Shown piece by piece: positions 29,399 through 36,495 of a stretch of DNA of 64,000 bases; positions within the stretch are counted from its first letter, which is position 1, and the number at the start of each line of letters is the position of its first letter. The position numbers were made by a program, and so were the translations under genes. The DNA comes from Rothia amarae (GTDB lineage: Bacteria; Actinomycetota; Actinomycetes; Actinomycetales; Micrococcaceae): positions 868,001 through 932,000 of the forward strand of contig NZ_CP061538.1 in NCBI RefSeq assembly GCF_014705945.2, given 5' to 3'. Below the pieces are notes generated by a model that saw nothing but the letters and a program-made list of their open reading frames with translations, had not been told where the DNA came from and did not search any database.

Positions 29399-30327
29399 GT
29401 CACAAAATCTTGATTGGGTTGTGTCTTGCAGCTGGAATATGGTTGGTTGCATCAGCACTATTAGCACGACGCACGGTTGACTTTTCTGACCGTATTGCAC
29501 CTCAGATGAAGTCCCAGGAAATCCATGCTTCATTGCGCTATGAATCCCAACAGTCTCAGATGGGCATGGGTGAGAGCTTTGTCGAGGTCCTGCGACCTTT
29601 TATACGAACAGCTCTGGCACGGTTCAACCATTCCACTATCAACACCACAGCTTTAGAAAAACGCCTCATTCGTTCTGGCCTAAATCTCTCGGTGTCAAGC
29701 TTCAGGGCAGAACAGTTGGTGTGGTCGCTCATCGGACTTGTGGCGGCAGCCCTGTTTATGGGCTTGGGAATGATTCAAGGAAAAATTTCGGTGGCGGGGG
29801 CTTTAGCAATCTGCGTCCTTTCAGCAGTAGCCGGTTACCTGGCCCGAGACTGGTGGCTTACACAAACCATTGAAAAACGAGAATCCAAAATGTTGGAAGA
29901 ATTTCCCGCGCTCGCAGAGCTAATGGCTCTCTCGGTCACAGCCGGTGAATCAGCTGCCGGTGCCTTGGAGCGAGTCTGCCGTTGCTCCAGTGGAGAGCTT
30001 TCGGGTGAATTCAAAAAGATTCTTGCTCAGATACGTTCGGGCGATGGTTTGGTGAGGTCCTTGCAAGATTTCTCCGCACGAACCGAAATCGCCCCACTGG
30101 CACGTTTTGTGGATGGAATCGTCGTCGCCATCGAGAGAGGTACTCCTCTTTCCGAAGTATTGCGGGCACAGGCTCAGGACGTACGCGATTCTTCTAAACG
30201 ACAGCTGATGGAAGCTGCGGGTAAGAAAGAAATAGCCATGATGGCGCCCATCATCTTTTGTATTCTGCCGCTTACCGTAGTTTTTGCTCTATTTCCCGGT
30301 CTATCCCTTATCAATTTCAAATTCTAA
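29395..30327 (+). CDS. tadC: Tad pilus inner-membrane platform protein TadC
   Basis: A 310-residue second platform protein with the T2SSF pattern MLEEFPALAELMALSVTAGESAAGALERV and membrane helices at both ends (last one MAPIIFCILPLTVVFALFPGL). Its start overlaps tadB. The truncated pilin-like gene lies 35 bases downstream. Confidence 0.88.
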   Translation: MSHKILIGLCLAAGIWLVASALLARRTVDFSDRIAPQMKSQEIHASLRYESQQSQMGMGESFVEVLRPFIRTALARFNHSTINTTALEKRLIRSGLNLSVSSFRAEQLVWSLIGLVAAALFMGLGMIQGKISVAGALAICVLSAVAGYLARDWWLTQTIEKRESKMLEEFPALAELMALSVTAGESAAGALERVCRCSSGELSGEFKKILAQIRSGDGLVRSLQDFSARTEIAPLARFVDGIVVAIERGTPLSEVLRAQAQDVRDSSKRQLMEAAGKKEIAMMAPIIFCILPLTVVFALFPGLSLINFKF

Positions 30328-30362
30328 ATCTGCGCTTTGCGCTTCAATCTCTAGGAGAAACC

Positions 30363-30488
30363 ATGAAGAAAACAGTCCTTTTCGCTCTCACCATGATGAA
30401 CGCTTTCTTTGGTCAGGCTGCACCGCAGTACGACGACCAGGAAAGAGGGGATGTCCCCGGCTGGGTTATGATCACAATGATGACGTAG
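30363..30488 (+). pseudogene. Tad pilin-like small protein, 3' end lost to prophage insertion
   Basis: ATG after TAGGAGAAA opens a 41-codon frame whose C-terminus, ERGDVPGWVMITMMT, matches the start of the conserved segment of small actinobacterial Tad-locus proteins (DUF4244/Flp-type), which normally continue into a membrane helix of about 20 residues. Here the frame hits TAG right after MMT, and phage-type sequence follows. The missing helix means the product cannot insert as a pilin. The remaining 3' part should lie at the right prophage junction beyond the window. Confidence 0.7.
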
Positions 30489-30490
30489 TG
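30463..30490. other. candidate left attachment site (attL core)
   Basis: The pilin-like reading frame breaks off within this stretch (codons for WVMITMMT then TAG), and the integrase gene lies 120 bases further right. The attB core therefore falls in the ATGATCACAATGATGAC segment. The matching attR is outside the window, so the exact core cannot be fixed. Confidence 0.5.
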
Positions 30491-30506
30491 AGTTCATTGC
30501 AAGGGG

Positions 30507-30589
30507 TTGCATGAGCTTTATCCACCCCTGTTTTCTATGTGAAATAAGGGTTTTCCTATGCCATAACACCTTGCATGAGATTGCATGAA
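30507..30589. repeat. three TTGCATGA direct repeats near attL
   Basis: TTGCATGAG at 30507-30515 and 30571-30579, and TTGCATGAA at 30581-30589, between the attachment site and int. Short direct repeats here are typical integrase arm-type binding sites. Confidence 0.5.
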
Positions 30590-30610
30590 TTGACTTTCAA
30601 AGTCGTGAGT

Positions 30611-31738
30611 TTATAGTGACCCAAGCACACCGCGCGCATCAGATACTCCGCGACGCTCAATATACGAGTGTTTAGTGGTCTGCACGTCATCGTGTCCTAG
30701 CTGTAGAGCTGCGGCTTCTGCCCCTAGCTCTCGCTCAATAAGCGTGGCGACGGTTGCTCTGAGTATCTTCGGTGTGCATCCTGCGAATTCAGTCCCGCGT
30801 GCTTGGGCAAAATTCTCTTTCAGATTCCCATACTTGACCATACCCCCAGTGGAGGACGGGAAAACGTACTCACTGGTACGGGGGCGTACCGCCAGGATTT
30901 CGATAAGCCAGCCGGGGAGCATGACGGCGCGATTATTTTTCGTCTTAGTGTACGGTTGATACTTCGATGCCCCGTTGTTGGTTATAGCGGTAGATCGGAT
31001 AGTCACCATGCCCGCCTGGAAGTCTATATCTTCCCAGCGTAGGGAAATCGCTTCACCTACACGGCAACCTGTCCCGGCAAGAAAGTCTATAAGGTCTGGC
31101 ACGTAGGTTGCTGCTTTGTGGCGTGCCGGGTGCGTCTCATAGTAGTGGTGGATGTTGGCGCGTAGTCGTTTTAGCTGTTCGGGGGTGAGGGATTGTGGTG
31201 CTGTTTTTTCGCGCTGTATGGGCTTGGAGTGTTCGGCGGGGTTGGTGGGTAGCGCGTCGAGACGTACGGCTTCTGCGAGAATCATTTTGAGCATGGTTCT
31301 TAGTCTCATGGCGGTGCTCTTACCTCCCCGGCGCGTGTTCCCTGATTCTACGATTTCTAGGGCGTTGGTGAGTTGTTTTTCTACCCATGAGACGGTGATT
31401 TCGCGTAGGCGTATCTGCCCTACCGGGTTTATGTAATTACGGATGATGTTTTCTGAGATTCGGGCAGTGTTCTCAGATACCCCGCTCTTATATTCTTCGT
31501 ACCAGCGTTCGGTGAAGGCGGCGAGTGTCATGTCTGCGGTGGCTTGTTCAATGGGGCGGTAGGTTGCGGCTTTTTCTTTGAGTGCGTTGGTGGCGGCGGC
31601 TTTTGTTTTGCCGGTGGCTGTCATGTCGCGGCGTTTGCCGTTGTCGTCCCGGTAGTATGCGCGGGCTACCCACTTCCCGCTTGGTTTTTTGCGGGTGTTG
31701 ATTTCACCCAATGTGTTGAGGGGTAGTGGTGGGCGCAT
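30611..31738 (-). CDS. int: tyrosine-family phage integrase
   Basis: A 375-residue site-specific recombinase with an N-terminal arm-binding domain (KKPSGKWVARAYYRDDNGKR), a SAM-like core-binding domain and a C-terminal catalytic domain. Catalytic positions: Arg in GTGCRVGEAISLRWEDI; box II reads TPKILRATVAT, so the Arg is present but the usual His of HxxR is Lys; His in LQLGHDDV; nucleophile Tyr in HSYIERR. It lies next to the attachment site with the usual outward position. The Lys substitution occurs in some active integrases, so loss of activity should not be assumed. Confidence 0.93.
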   Translation of the reverse strand: MRPPLPLNTLGEINTRKKPSGKWVARAYYRDDNGKRRDMTATGKTKAAATNALKEKAATYRPIEQATADMTLAAFTERWYEEYKSGVSENTARISENIIRNYINPVGQIRLREITVSWVEKQLTNALEIVESGNTRRGGKSTAMRLRTMLKMILAEAVRLDALPTNPAEHSKPIQREKTAPQSLTPEQLKRLRANIHHYYETHPARHKAATYVPDLIDFLAGTGCRVGEAISLRWEDIDFQAGMVTIRSTAITNNGASKYQPYTKTKNNRAVMLPGWLIEILAVRPRTSEYVFPSSTGGMVKYGNLKENFAQARGTEFAGCTPKILRATVATLIERELGAEAAALQLGHDDVQTTKHSYIERRGVSDARGVLGSL

Positions 31739-31759
31739 TGTTTCCTTTCAGGTAAAGAA

Positions 31760-31785
31760 ATACCCCGGCGATGTCGCCGGGGTAT
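31760..31785 (-). terminator. terminator of the lipoprotein gene
   Basis: ATACCCCGGCG (31760-31770) pairs perfectly with 31775-31785. Read leftward it is followed by TTTCTTT. Confidence 0.85.
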
Positions 31786-31790
31786 CGAAA

Positions 31791-32438
31791 TTACTGAGCT
31801 TCGATGGTGTTCTCTAAAGTTCCGTTCCCCAAGTAATGACCAATGGTTGCAGTGGGATAACCCTGCTGACCCGCTGAACGCAATTCGGTTTGCATAGCTA
31901 CACACTTCATGTCGCCACTTTGCGAGAAAGCCGCCTCATTGAGATATTGGCCTATTTCCGCGGAAACATCTTCCGAGAAATTACCTGATTCAGGGGTGGC
32001 GTAGTTTAGTGACCTCCATACGTGGGGGTGTCCGTTTCCGTTATCTTCGGTGGTGATTACGCCTGTTTCCATGAGCTGTTCTTTGAGCGCGCCTTCGGAG
32101 CAGAGCGCCCCCCATGATCCGGTTAGTCCTGTGCCTTTGACGGATTCGTTAATTTTTTCTTGGTTGGTGGCGGGGAGTATGTAGAAGAGGATGTCGTTGC
32201 CTTTGAGGGTTGTCCCTGTGAATACGGTTTTGTTGGTTTCGGGTACTGCTGCTACTGGTGTTTCAGTTGGTTCCTGCGTAGGTTCAGTGGTTTGTGTAGG
32301 TGCGCTTGATGTTGCGGTGGTTGAGTCTGGTTCTGGGGTGGCTGTTACGGTGACGGTTTTTTCTGGTGCTGGCTCGGTGGATGAGCATCCAGTGAGGGTT
32401 ATGAGTGCTAGTGCGGTGAGTGCAAGTGATTTTTTCAT
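31791..32438 (-). CDS. prophage-encoded lipoprotein, unknown
   Basis: A 215-residue secreted lipoprotein: MKKSLALTALALITLTGCSS gives a clean signal peptide and lipobox (LTGC). A Thr/Pro/Glu-rich spacer (about 22-75) follows, then a folded domain of about 140 residues (KGNDILFYILPATNQEKI to GHYLGNGTLENTI) with conserved-looking Cys pairs. ATG 32438 is preferred over the open frame to 32480 because it follows AAGGAGA. Lying between int and the repressor and read leftward, it is likely expressed in the lysogen. Lipoproteins at this place in other prophages can block superinfection; here that is inference. Confidence 0.7.
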   Translation of the reverse strand: MKKSLALTALALITLTGCSSTEPAPEKTVTVTATPEPDSTTATSSAPTQTTEPTQEPTETPVAAVPETNKTVFTGTTLKGNDILFYILPATNQEKINESVKGTGLTGSWGALCSEGALKEQLMETGVITTEDNGNGHPHVWRSLNYATPESGNFSEDVSAEIGQYLNEAAFSQSGDMKCVAMQTELRSAGQQGYPTATIGHYLGNGTLENTIEAQ

Positions 32439-32448
32439 GGGGGTCTCC

Positions 32449-32823
32449 TTATGGGGTGTGGTGCTTAATGTAGGTTTCAAGCAGTTTTGGGGTTACGCCT
32501 AGCTCAAAGGCGAGTTGTGTGGGGTTGTCAAAGTACATTTCTGCGAGTCTACTAAATTCTTTGCGGTCTATGAGCCTTTCTGCTGCTATACGGTCTGCTT
32601 TTGCTTCTGCTTTGGGGGATAGGTGGCGGGGGATGATTGGGGGATCGTATTCTGCGTGGACGATTTCGTGTGCGAGTGTGCAACGGAATTGTATGCAGGT
32701 GAGTCCGGGGCGGATGATGATTATCCCGTTCCCTGCCCATAGTCCACGGTTCCCTTTGCCAGGGTTCCCCTCTATGACATGCAGACCGAGTTGGTCTGCA
32801 TGTTCATAAGGGTCGTAGGGCAC
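32449..32823 (-). CDS. ImmA/IrrE-family metallopeptidase
   Basis: A 124-residue protein with the zinc-protease motif LAHEIVHAEYD (HExxH) and downstream EAKADRIAAERLI providing the third acidic ligand region. In ICEBs1-type elements and many prophages such proteases cleave the adjacent repressor to start induction. It overlaps the repressor stop by one base, so both are translated from the same message. Confidence 0.88.
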   Translation of the reverse strand: MPYDPYEHADQLGLHVIEGNPGKGNRGLWAGNGIIIIRPGLTCIQFRCTLAHEIVHAEYDPPIIPRHLSPKAEAKADRIAAERLIDRKEFSRLAEMYFDNPTQLAFELGVTPKLLETYIKHHTP

Positions 32824-33200
32824 TAGTACATTTCACCTTCGTCTAGGTCTTGTTGGTCGTCAGATTCAGCGGCGAGAGCTACTTGGTCTTTCCTGTTTAG
32901 TGCTTCTCTTAGTGTTCTTTCGTAGAGCTCTTTCGCTAGTTCTTCGTCTGAGAAGTCCCCTAGTGATGCGGAGGTTCTGGCTTTTCTTGCTTCGAATGCT
33001 GTGATGATTTCCAGCTTTGATAGCAGTGTCAGTATGTCTAGGTCGTATGCGCGAGAGATTGATACCAGTGTGTCGGTTGGGATTCTACTTTGTTGTACCT
33101 GTGTATTGAAGGTTGGTTTTGGTACTCCTATCTTTTTGCTTATTGCTGAGATGGATGGTGCTTGTGTGGCTTCTAGCAGGAGGTCTGCGTTTGTTTTCAT
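32823..33200 (-). CDS. phage repressor (helix-turn-helix, CI-like)
   Basis: A 125-residue protein with an N-terminal helix-turn-helix (SISAISKKIGVPKPTFNTQV, about 16-35, then IPTDTLVSISRAYDLDIL) and a helical acidic tail. There is no S24 autocleavage domain, consistent with inactivation by the partner ImmA-type protease. Its start codon overlaps the perfect inverted repeat at 33199-33218. It is divergent from the cro-like gene. Confidence 0.8.
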   Translation of the reverse strand: MKTNADLLLEATQAPSISAISKKIGVPKPTFNTQVQQSRIPTDTLVSISRAYDLDILTLLSKLEIITAFEARKARTSASLGDFSDEELAKELYERTLREALNRKDQVALAAESDDQQDLDEGEMY

Positions 33201-33218
33201 GTCTCAATTATGAGACAT
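33199..33218. promoter_or_regulatory. candidate repressor operator
   Basis: ATGTCTCA-atta-TGAGACAT, a perfect 8-bp inverted repeat across the repressor start codon. A half-site GAGACAT recurs at 33318-33324 near the rightward promoter. Confidence 0.6.
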
Positions 33219-33286
33219 GTATAGGTCTAAATCAAGCCGTTTTGTATCGAATCAAAAACATTTCTAAAAAAAATCTTGAAAATGAG

Positions 33287-33316
33287 TTGCAAACCGAACC
33301 AGATGTGTATTAGATT
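33287..33316 (+). promoter_or_regulatory. candidate early rightward promoter
   Basis: TTGCAA (33287-33292), an 18-base spacer and TAGATT (33311-33316). The operator-like half-site GAGACAT (33318-33324) and the inverted repeat TTGAAT-caa-ATTCAA (33335-33349) lie just downstream, ahead of the cro-like gene. Confidence 0.4.
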
Positions 33317-33362
33317 AGAGACATCAACAAAACGTTGAATCAAATTCAATACGGAGGTAACC

Positions 33363-33593
33363 ATGCATGAACTAAAGGTTCATAAGTGGGGCATCCAGAA
33401 GCTCAAAGATATTGCTGGTCTAACCAGCGATGAAGAGCTGGCAAAAAAGTTGGGTATCTCGCTTAGTGCTTTGAAACGCATTAAGTACGGAGGCAACGCC
33501 TCCCCCCACTTCATTGCCGGTGTAATCGTGAACTTCGGTCAGATGCCTGAAATCTACTACACAGAAGAAGTTTCACAACTTCAAGCAGCTTAA
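33363..33593 (+). CDS. Cro-like helix-turn-helix protein
   Basis: A 76-residue small DNA-binding protein; the helix-turn-helix lies at DEELAKKLGISLSALKRIKYGG (about 22-43). First gene of the rightward early operon, divergent from the repressor, start after ACGGAGGTAACC. The position suggests a Cro function. Confidence 0.7.
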   Translation: MHELKVHKWGIQKLKDIAGLTSDEELAKKLGISLSALKRIKYGGNASPHFIAGVIVNFGQMPEIYYTEEVSQLQAA

Positions 33594-33640
33594 TTTTTTC
33601 CCCTTACCGTTCGCGGTTCGGGTAGTCGAAAGGACAAGCA

Positions 33641-33889
33641 ATGTTCCTCATGGACATTGACCGTTCGCAGACTAAGACGTATATCAAGGCGTTGCTTTTG
33701 GATATGTCTCGTGCGAATGGTGGAGACCTCAGCACGTCCGCCGCTGATAAATGGGCGAACAAGATAAAGCAAGGCAAGTTTGATGCTGATCTGGTGCGCG
33801 AGTTCGCACGGGTTATTGGTTATTCAGACCCTACGGGGGAACGTGCCACAAACAACGTAATGCGAGAGCACGGTTTAGCTTTCGCATAA
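33641..33889 (+). CDS. hypothetical phage protein
   Basis: 82 residues, mostly helical (SQTKTYIKALLLDMSRANGG, then AADKWANKIKQGKFDADLVREFARVIGY). The second part resembles a small XRE-like fold, but no clear recognition helix is seen. Start after AAAGGAC. Unknown function in the early operon. Confidence 0.6.
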   Translation: MFLMDIDRSQTKTYIKALLLDMSRANGGDLSTSAADKWANKIKQGKFDADLVREFARVIGYSDPTGERATNNVMREHGLAFA

Positions 33890-33899
33890 GGAGAGAATT

Positions 33900-34073
33900 T
33901 TGAAGATTCATGAATTTTTAGTAAGCATGGCAAGTTTTGCTTATCTATTGAGAACCTGCACCGATCTACGTTCAAGAAAGAAACACAAACCGGTGCAAGT
34001 CACGGTTAGCTCTCCTAACGGTTTATCCGGGGAGGAGATAGCTAGAGAGATGCAAAAAGCTATGAACTCATAA
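33900..34073 (+). CDS. small hypothetical protein (57 aa)
   Basis: A TTG start after AAGGAGAGAA, directly following the previous stop, opens 57 codons beginning MKIHEFLVSMASFAYLLR and ending LSGEEIAREMQKAMNS. The ribosome site is good. Its end overlaps the convergent gene at 34060-34296 by 14 bases. Confidence 0.5.
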   Translation: MKIHEFLVSMASFAYLLRTCTDLRSRKKHKPVQVTVSSPNGLSGEEIAREMQKAMNS

Positions 34074-34296
34074 TCTGCATTTTTAGGGTAGGGGTTTCAG
34101 CTGTAGTTTCGTAGACTACGAGACTGGATATTCTGCCCATATTCTTTATGAGCGTTACGCCGCCGCCGGTATTGAACGCGATGGTTTTATTTGTGCTCAT
34201 AGCTTCTTGGAAGAACTCGATGAGTTCTTCTGCATTTTTGGTGTCTGTTACTTCGATGAGTGGACTGTTCTCTTCGAATCGAAAATATGCGGTCAT
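34060..34296 (-). CDS. hypothetical protein on the opposite strand of the early operon
   Basis: A 78-residue protein (MTAYFRFEENSPLIEVTD...) with a perfect ribosome site AAAGGAGGTGAAAAG before the ATG. An alpha/beta pattern is visible and no known motif. It is the only leftward gene right of the repressor, and so lies antisense to rightward early transcription. A lysogen-expressed accessory gene is possible. Confidence 0.6.
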   Translation of the reverse strand: MTAYFRFEENSPLIEVTDTKNAEELIEFFQEAMSTNKTIAFNTGGGVTLIKNMGRISSLVVYETTAETPTLKMQIMSS

Positions 34297-34336
34297 CTTT
34301 TCACCTCCTTTCTTTGGAGGTTAACGATACATAGGT

Positions 34337-34375
34337 AAAGCCCCCGGTCTAGTCGCCGAGGGCTTTTGTTTTTCA
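34337..34375 (+). terminator. rightward terminator before the antirepressor gene
   Basis: AAAGCCCcCGG (34337-34347) pairs with CCGaGGGCTTTT (34356-34367), followed by GTTTTT. It would end transcripts from the first early genes before the antirepressor. Confidence 0.7.
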
Positions 34376-34400
34376 AATTAGTTTAGAAAGTAGTTTTATT

Positions 34401-35183
34401 ATGTCACAGATTATTCCCGTTGCAGGTACTCCAGGTATCGAGGTTGCAGAGAACGAGATGATTATTTTCAAACCTCTATGTGAGGCTATTGGTATTGACG
34501 AGTCTCGCCAGCGCGTGAAATTGCAGGAAGCCGAGTGGGCAGTTACGGGCGTTACGCCCGCAACTGGTGCAGACGGTAAGACTTATCAGATGTTTTCTCT
34601 TCATAAAGATAGTGTCCCGATGTGGCTCGCGACCATTCAGACAAGTCGCCTTAAAAATGAGCAGGCAAAGCAGACGCTTATTGCGTATCAGAAGGAAGCG
34701 GCTAAAGCCTTGAATGATTATTTCACGAAGGGCGCGGCTATCAATGAGGGGCTTCTCAGCCAGCTTGAGATTGAGAAGCATAAAGAATCAGCCCTCCAGT
34801 TACAGTGCCGTGCGCAGGTTGAAACTTTACAGGCGGCTAAAGGGCTCATTAGTGATGACCACTTGGAGGCTAAGGCTCGTATCGTTGTGGCGCGGTCGAT
34901 GCATGAGGCACCTGTTCTTGACCCGTTGAAGACACCGCTTTATGTGCAGGATTTTTTGAAAGATAAGAATCTTTCAAAGACACAGATGCGTCGTATGGGC
35001 GCTTTTGCGAAGAAGGTAAAGGCACGCTTTATTGATGAGCGCGGGTTTGAGCCGCCTAAGTACCCGCTGACTATGGGGAACGGGCAGGTTCGGAATGTTT
35101 TGGCGTATACGGAGGCTGACCGTCCGTTGTTGGAGTCGGTTTTTGGTGAGTATTTCGGTTCGCACTTGTCACTGGTTGCTTAG
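34401..35183 (+). CDS. phage antirepressor (P22 AR_N-type)
   Basis: A 260-residue protein. The N-terminal 110 residues match the P22-type antirepressor domain (IIFKPLCEAIGIDESRQRVKL, MFSLHKDSVPMWLATI, AKQTLIAYQKEAAKAL). A coiled segment follows, then a C-terminal domain (SKTQMRRMGAFAKKVKARFI). Antirepressors bind and disable repressors. It lies behind a terminator, suggesting controlled expression. Confidence 0.8.
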   Translation: MSQIIPVAGTPGIEVAENEMIIFKPLCEAIGIDESRQRVKLQEAEWAVTGVTPATGADGKTYQMFSLHKDSVPMWLATIQTSRLKNEQAKQTLIAYQKEAAKALNDYFTKGAAINEGLLSQLEIEKHKESALQLQCRAQVETLQAAKGLISDDHLEAKARIVVARSMHEAPVLDPLKTPLYVQDFLKDKNLSKTQMRRMGAFAKKVKARFIDERGFEPPKYPLTMGNGQVRNVLAYTEADRPLLESVFGEYFGSHLSLVA

Positions 35184-35201
35184 GTTCTAGGAGGTTTTGT
35201 A

Positions 35202-35720
35202 ATGGATTTGACCAAATTTTTGAATGATTACCCTGCCCGCCAGGTCAAGGATTACATCGAATTTGATGTTAAGGGCATGAGTGTTGAGGAAGCGCGGGAA
35301 GTGTTCGGTCTCCCCAAGGGTGAGTTCGAGGTGATGCTAGAGCAACATAAGGCGGCTGCTGAATCTTTGGTTGCAGATGGTGAGGACTGCGAAGAATCGC
35401 CGGTGGTTGATGATTTGCCGCGGAAGTTTTACGCGGTGCGGGTTCTCTCTTATGGGGAGGTTCCTTATGAGGCTTTGAGGCGTTTTGCTGGTCTTTATCC
35501 TGACCGTTTTGTGCAGGGTGATTTTTGGTTGCCGTCGTCGCGTCGGGTTTATCAGTCGTTGTCTGGCGCTCAGGGGCGTGCTGGTCTGCTTGCGTTCAAT
35601 GGTGTTGAGTGTGAGGTTGTGGAGACTACGGCTGATTGGCGCGCGTATGAGACGCGGAAAGAGTATGTGGCTCGTTTGGAGCGTGAGAATGCGGAGATGC
35701 GGAAGGAGTTAGGGCGATGA
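35202..35720 (+). CDS. hypothetical phage protein
   Basis: 172 residues. The N-terminal part (MDLTKFLNDYPARQVKDYIE) is acidic and helical, the middle is beta-rich (KFYAVRVLSYGEVPYEALRRF) and a C-terminal helix is coiled (YVARLERENAEMRKELGR). No family recognised. It overlaps the following small DNA-binding protein by 4 bases. Confidence 0.6.
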   Translation: MDLTKFLNDYPARQVKDYIEFDVKGMSVEEAREVFGLPKGEFEVMLEQHKAAAESLVADGEDCEESPVVDDLPRKFYAVRVLSYGEVPYEALRRFAGLYPDRFVQGDFWLPSSRRVYQSLSGAQGRAGLLAFNGVECEVVETTADWRAYETRKEYVARLERENAEMRKELGR

Positions 35721-35905
35721 AGAAGCGTTTTTATTCGGCTCGTGAGTTGGTGGAGATGGGGCTTTTTAATTCCACGTCTTATATCTATCAGGAGCGTGCG
35801 CGGGGGCGTTTCCCGTTGCGTGCTCTTACTTTTGGTAATCGCCGTGACTTGTTGTTTGATGCGGCGGATGTTGAGGCTTATATCGGTTCGGCGGTGAAAA
35901 GGTGA
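35717..35905 (+). CDS. excisionase-like small helix-turn-helix protein
   Basis: 62 residues with the MerR/excisionase layout: YSARELVEMGLFNSTSYIYQERARGRFPL then RDLLFDAADVEAYIGS. It could be the phage excisionase although it lies 4 kb from int, or an early regulator. Start and stop overlap both neighbours. Confidence 0.6.
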   Translation: MKKRFYSARELVEMGLFNSTSYIYQERARGRFPLRALTFGNRRDLLFDAADVEAYIGSAVKR

Positions 35906-36051
35906 GTAAGGTTTCTGCGCTGTGTTTGGCGCTTTTTTTGTTGGCTTTCGCGGGGTGCGCTTCGGCGGGTTTCCCTGGTAATGGGTTGATGCTTCTGACC
36001 GGGATGTTAGGGGCGGCGACGGTTGGTTCACTGAAGGAGGACGCACGATGA
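35902..36051 (+). CDS. small membrane or lipoprotein (49 aa)
   Basis: A GTG start overlapping the previous stop (GTGA) opens 49 codons: a hydrophobic N-terminus (VSALCLALFLLAFAGCAS) that could be a signal peptide with a weak lipobox around Cys19, then a second hydrophobic stretch. The stop overlaps the next ATG (ATGA). Confidence 0.5.
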   Translation: MSKVSALCLALFLLAFAGCASAGFPGNGLMLLTGMLGAATVGSLKEDAR

Positions 36052-36269
36052 ATATATATGAGTACAAGACTATTGAGATTCCGAAGATGAATGCTGAGGA
36101 ACGGTTGAAGCACCGCTGGGAGGCGTACACGGCTTTGAAGGCTTATCATCTTCGGCAGATTGAGGAAGGGTTCGTTCATACTGCCGTTGAAACCCTGGTG
36201 AAGGTGGCGGAGTTGGAGAACGAGATTGAGTCTTTGCAGGTAGAGATTGAGGAGGCAAAAAATGATTAG
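36048..36269 (+). CDS. small coiled-coil protein
   Basis: 73 residues, strongly charged and helical (VKVAELENEIESLQVEIEEAK). Coupled by ATGA to the previous ORF. No known function. Confidence 0.55.
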   Translation: MNIYEYKTIEIPKMNAEERLKHRWEAYTALKAYHLRQIEEGFVHTAVETLVKVAELENEIESLQVEIEEAKND

Positions 36270-36495
36270 CACAGAGGAACGCGGCACGACTTTTACCCTT
36301 GACCGCACAAGTGAGGCGCGGGCTGTGCAGGTTCGGGCGTGCAAGATTCTTACGGATATGTTGCCTGAGTCGGAGCGGGCGGAGATGCTGGCGATGATGG
36401 GTTACGGTGAGCCGGTGGAGGAGATGGTGGAGCCGCGTGAGCGCACGCAGGTTTCTATCCATCGTAGGGCTTTCCTTACCGGGGTGAAGCTATGA
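36262..36495 (+). CDS. hypothetical phage protein
   Basis: 77 residues from ATG 36262 (after GAGGAGG), with the frame open to 36247. The acidic helical middle reads ARAVQVRACKILTDMLPESE. It overlaps the nuclease gene by 4 bases. Confidence 0.55.
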   Translation: MISTEERGTTFTLDRTSEARAVQVRACKILTDMLPESERAEMLAMMGYGEPVEEMVEPRERTQVSIHRRAFLTGVKL

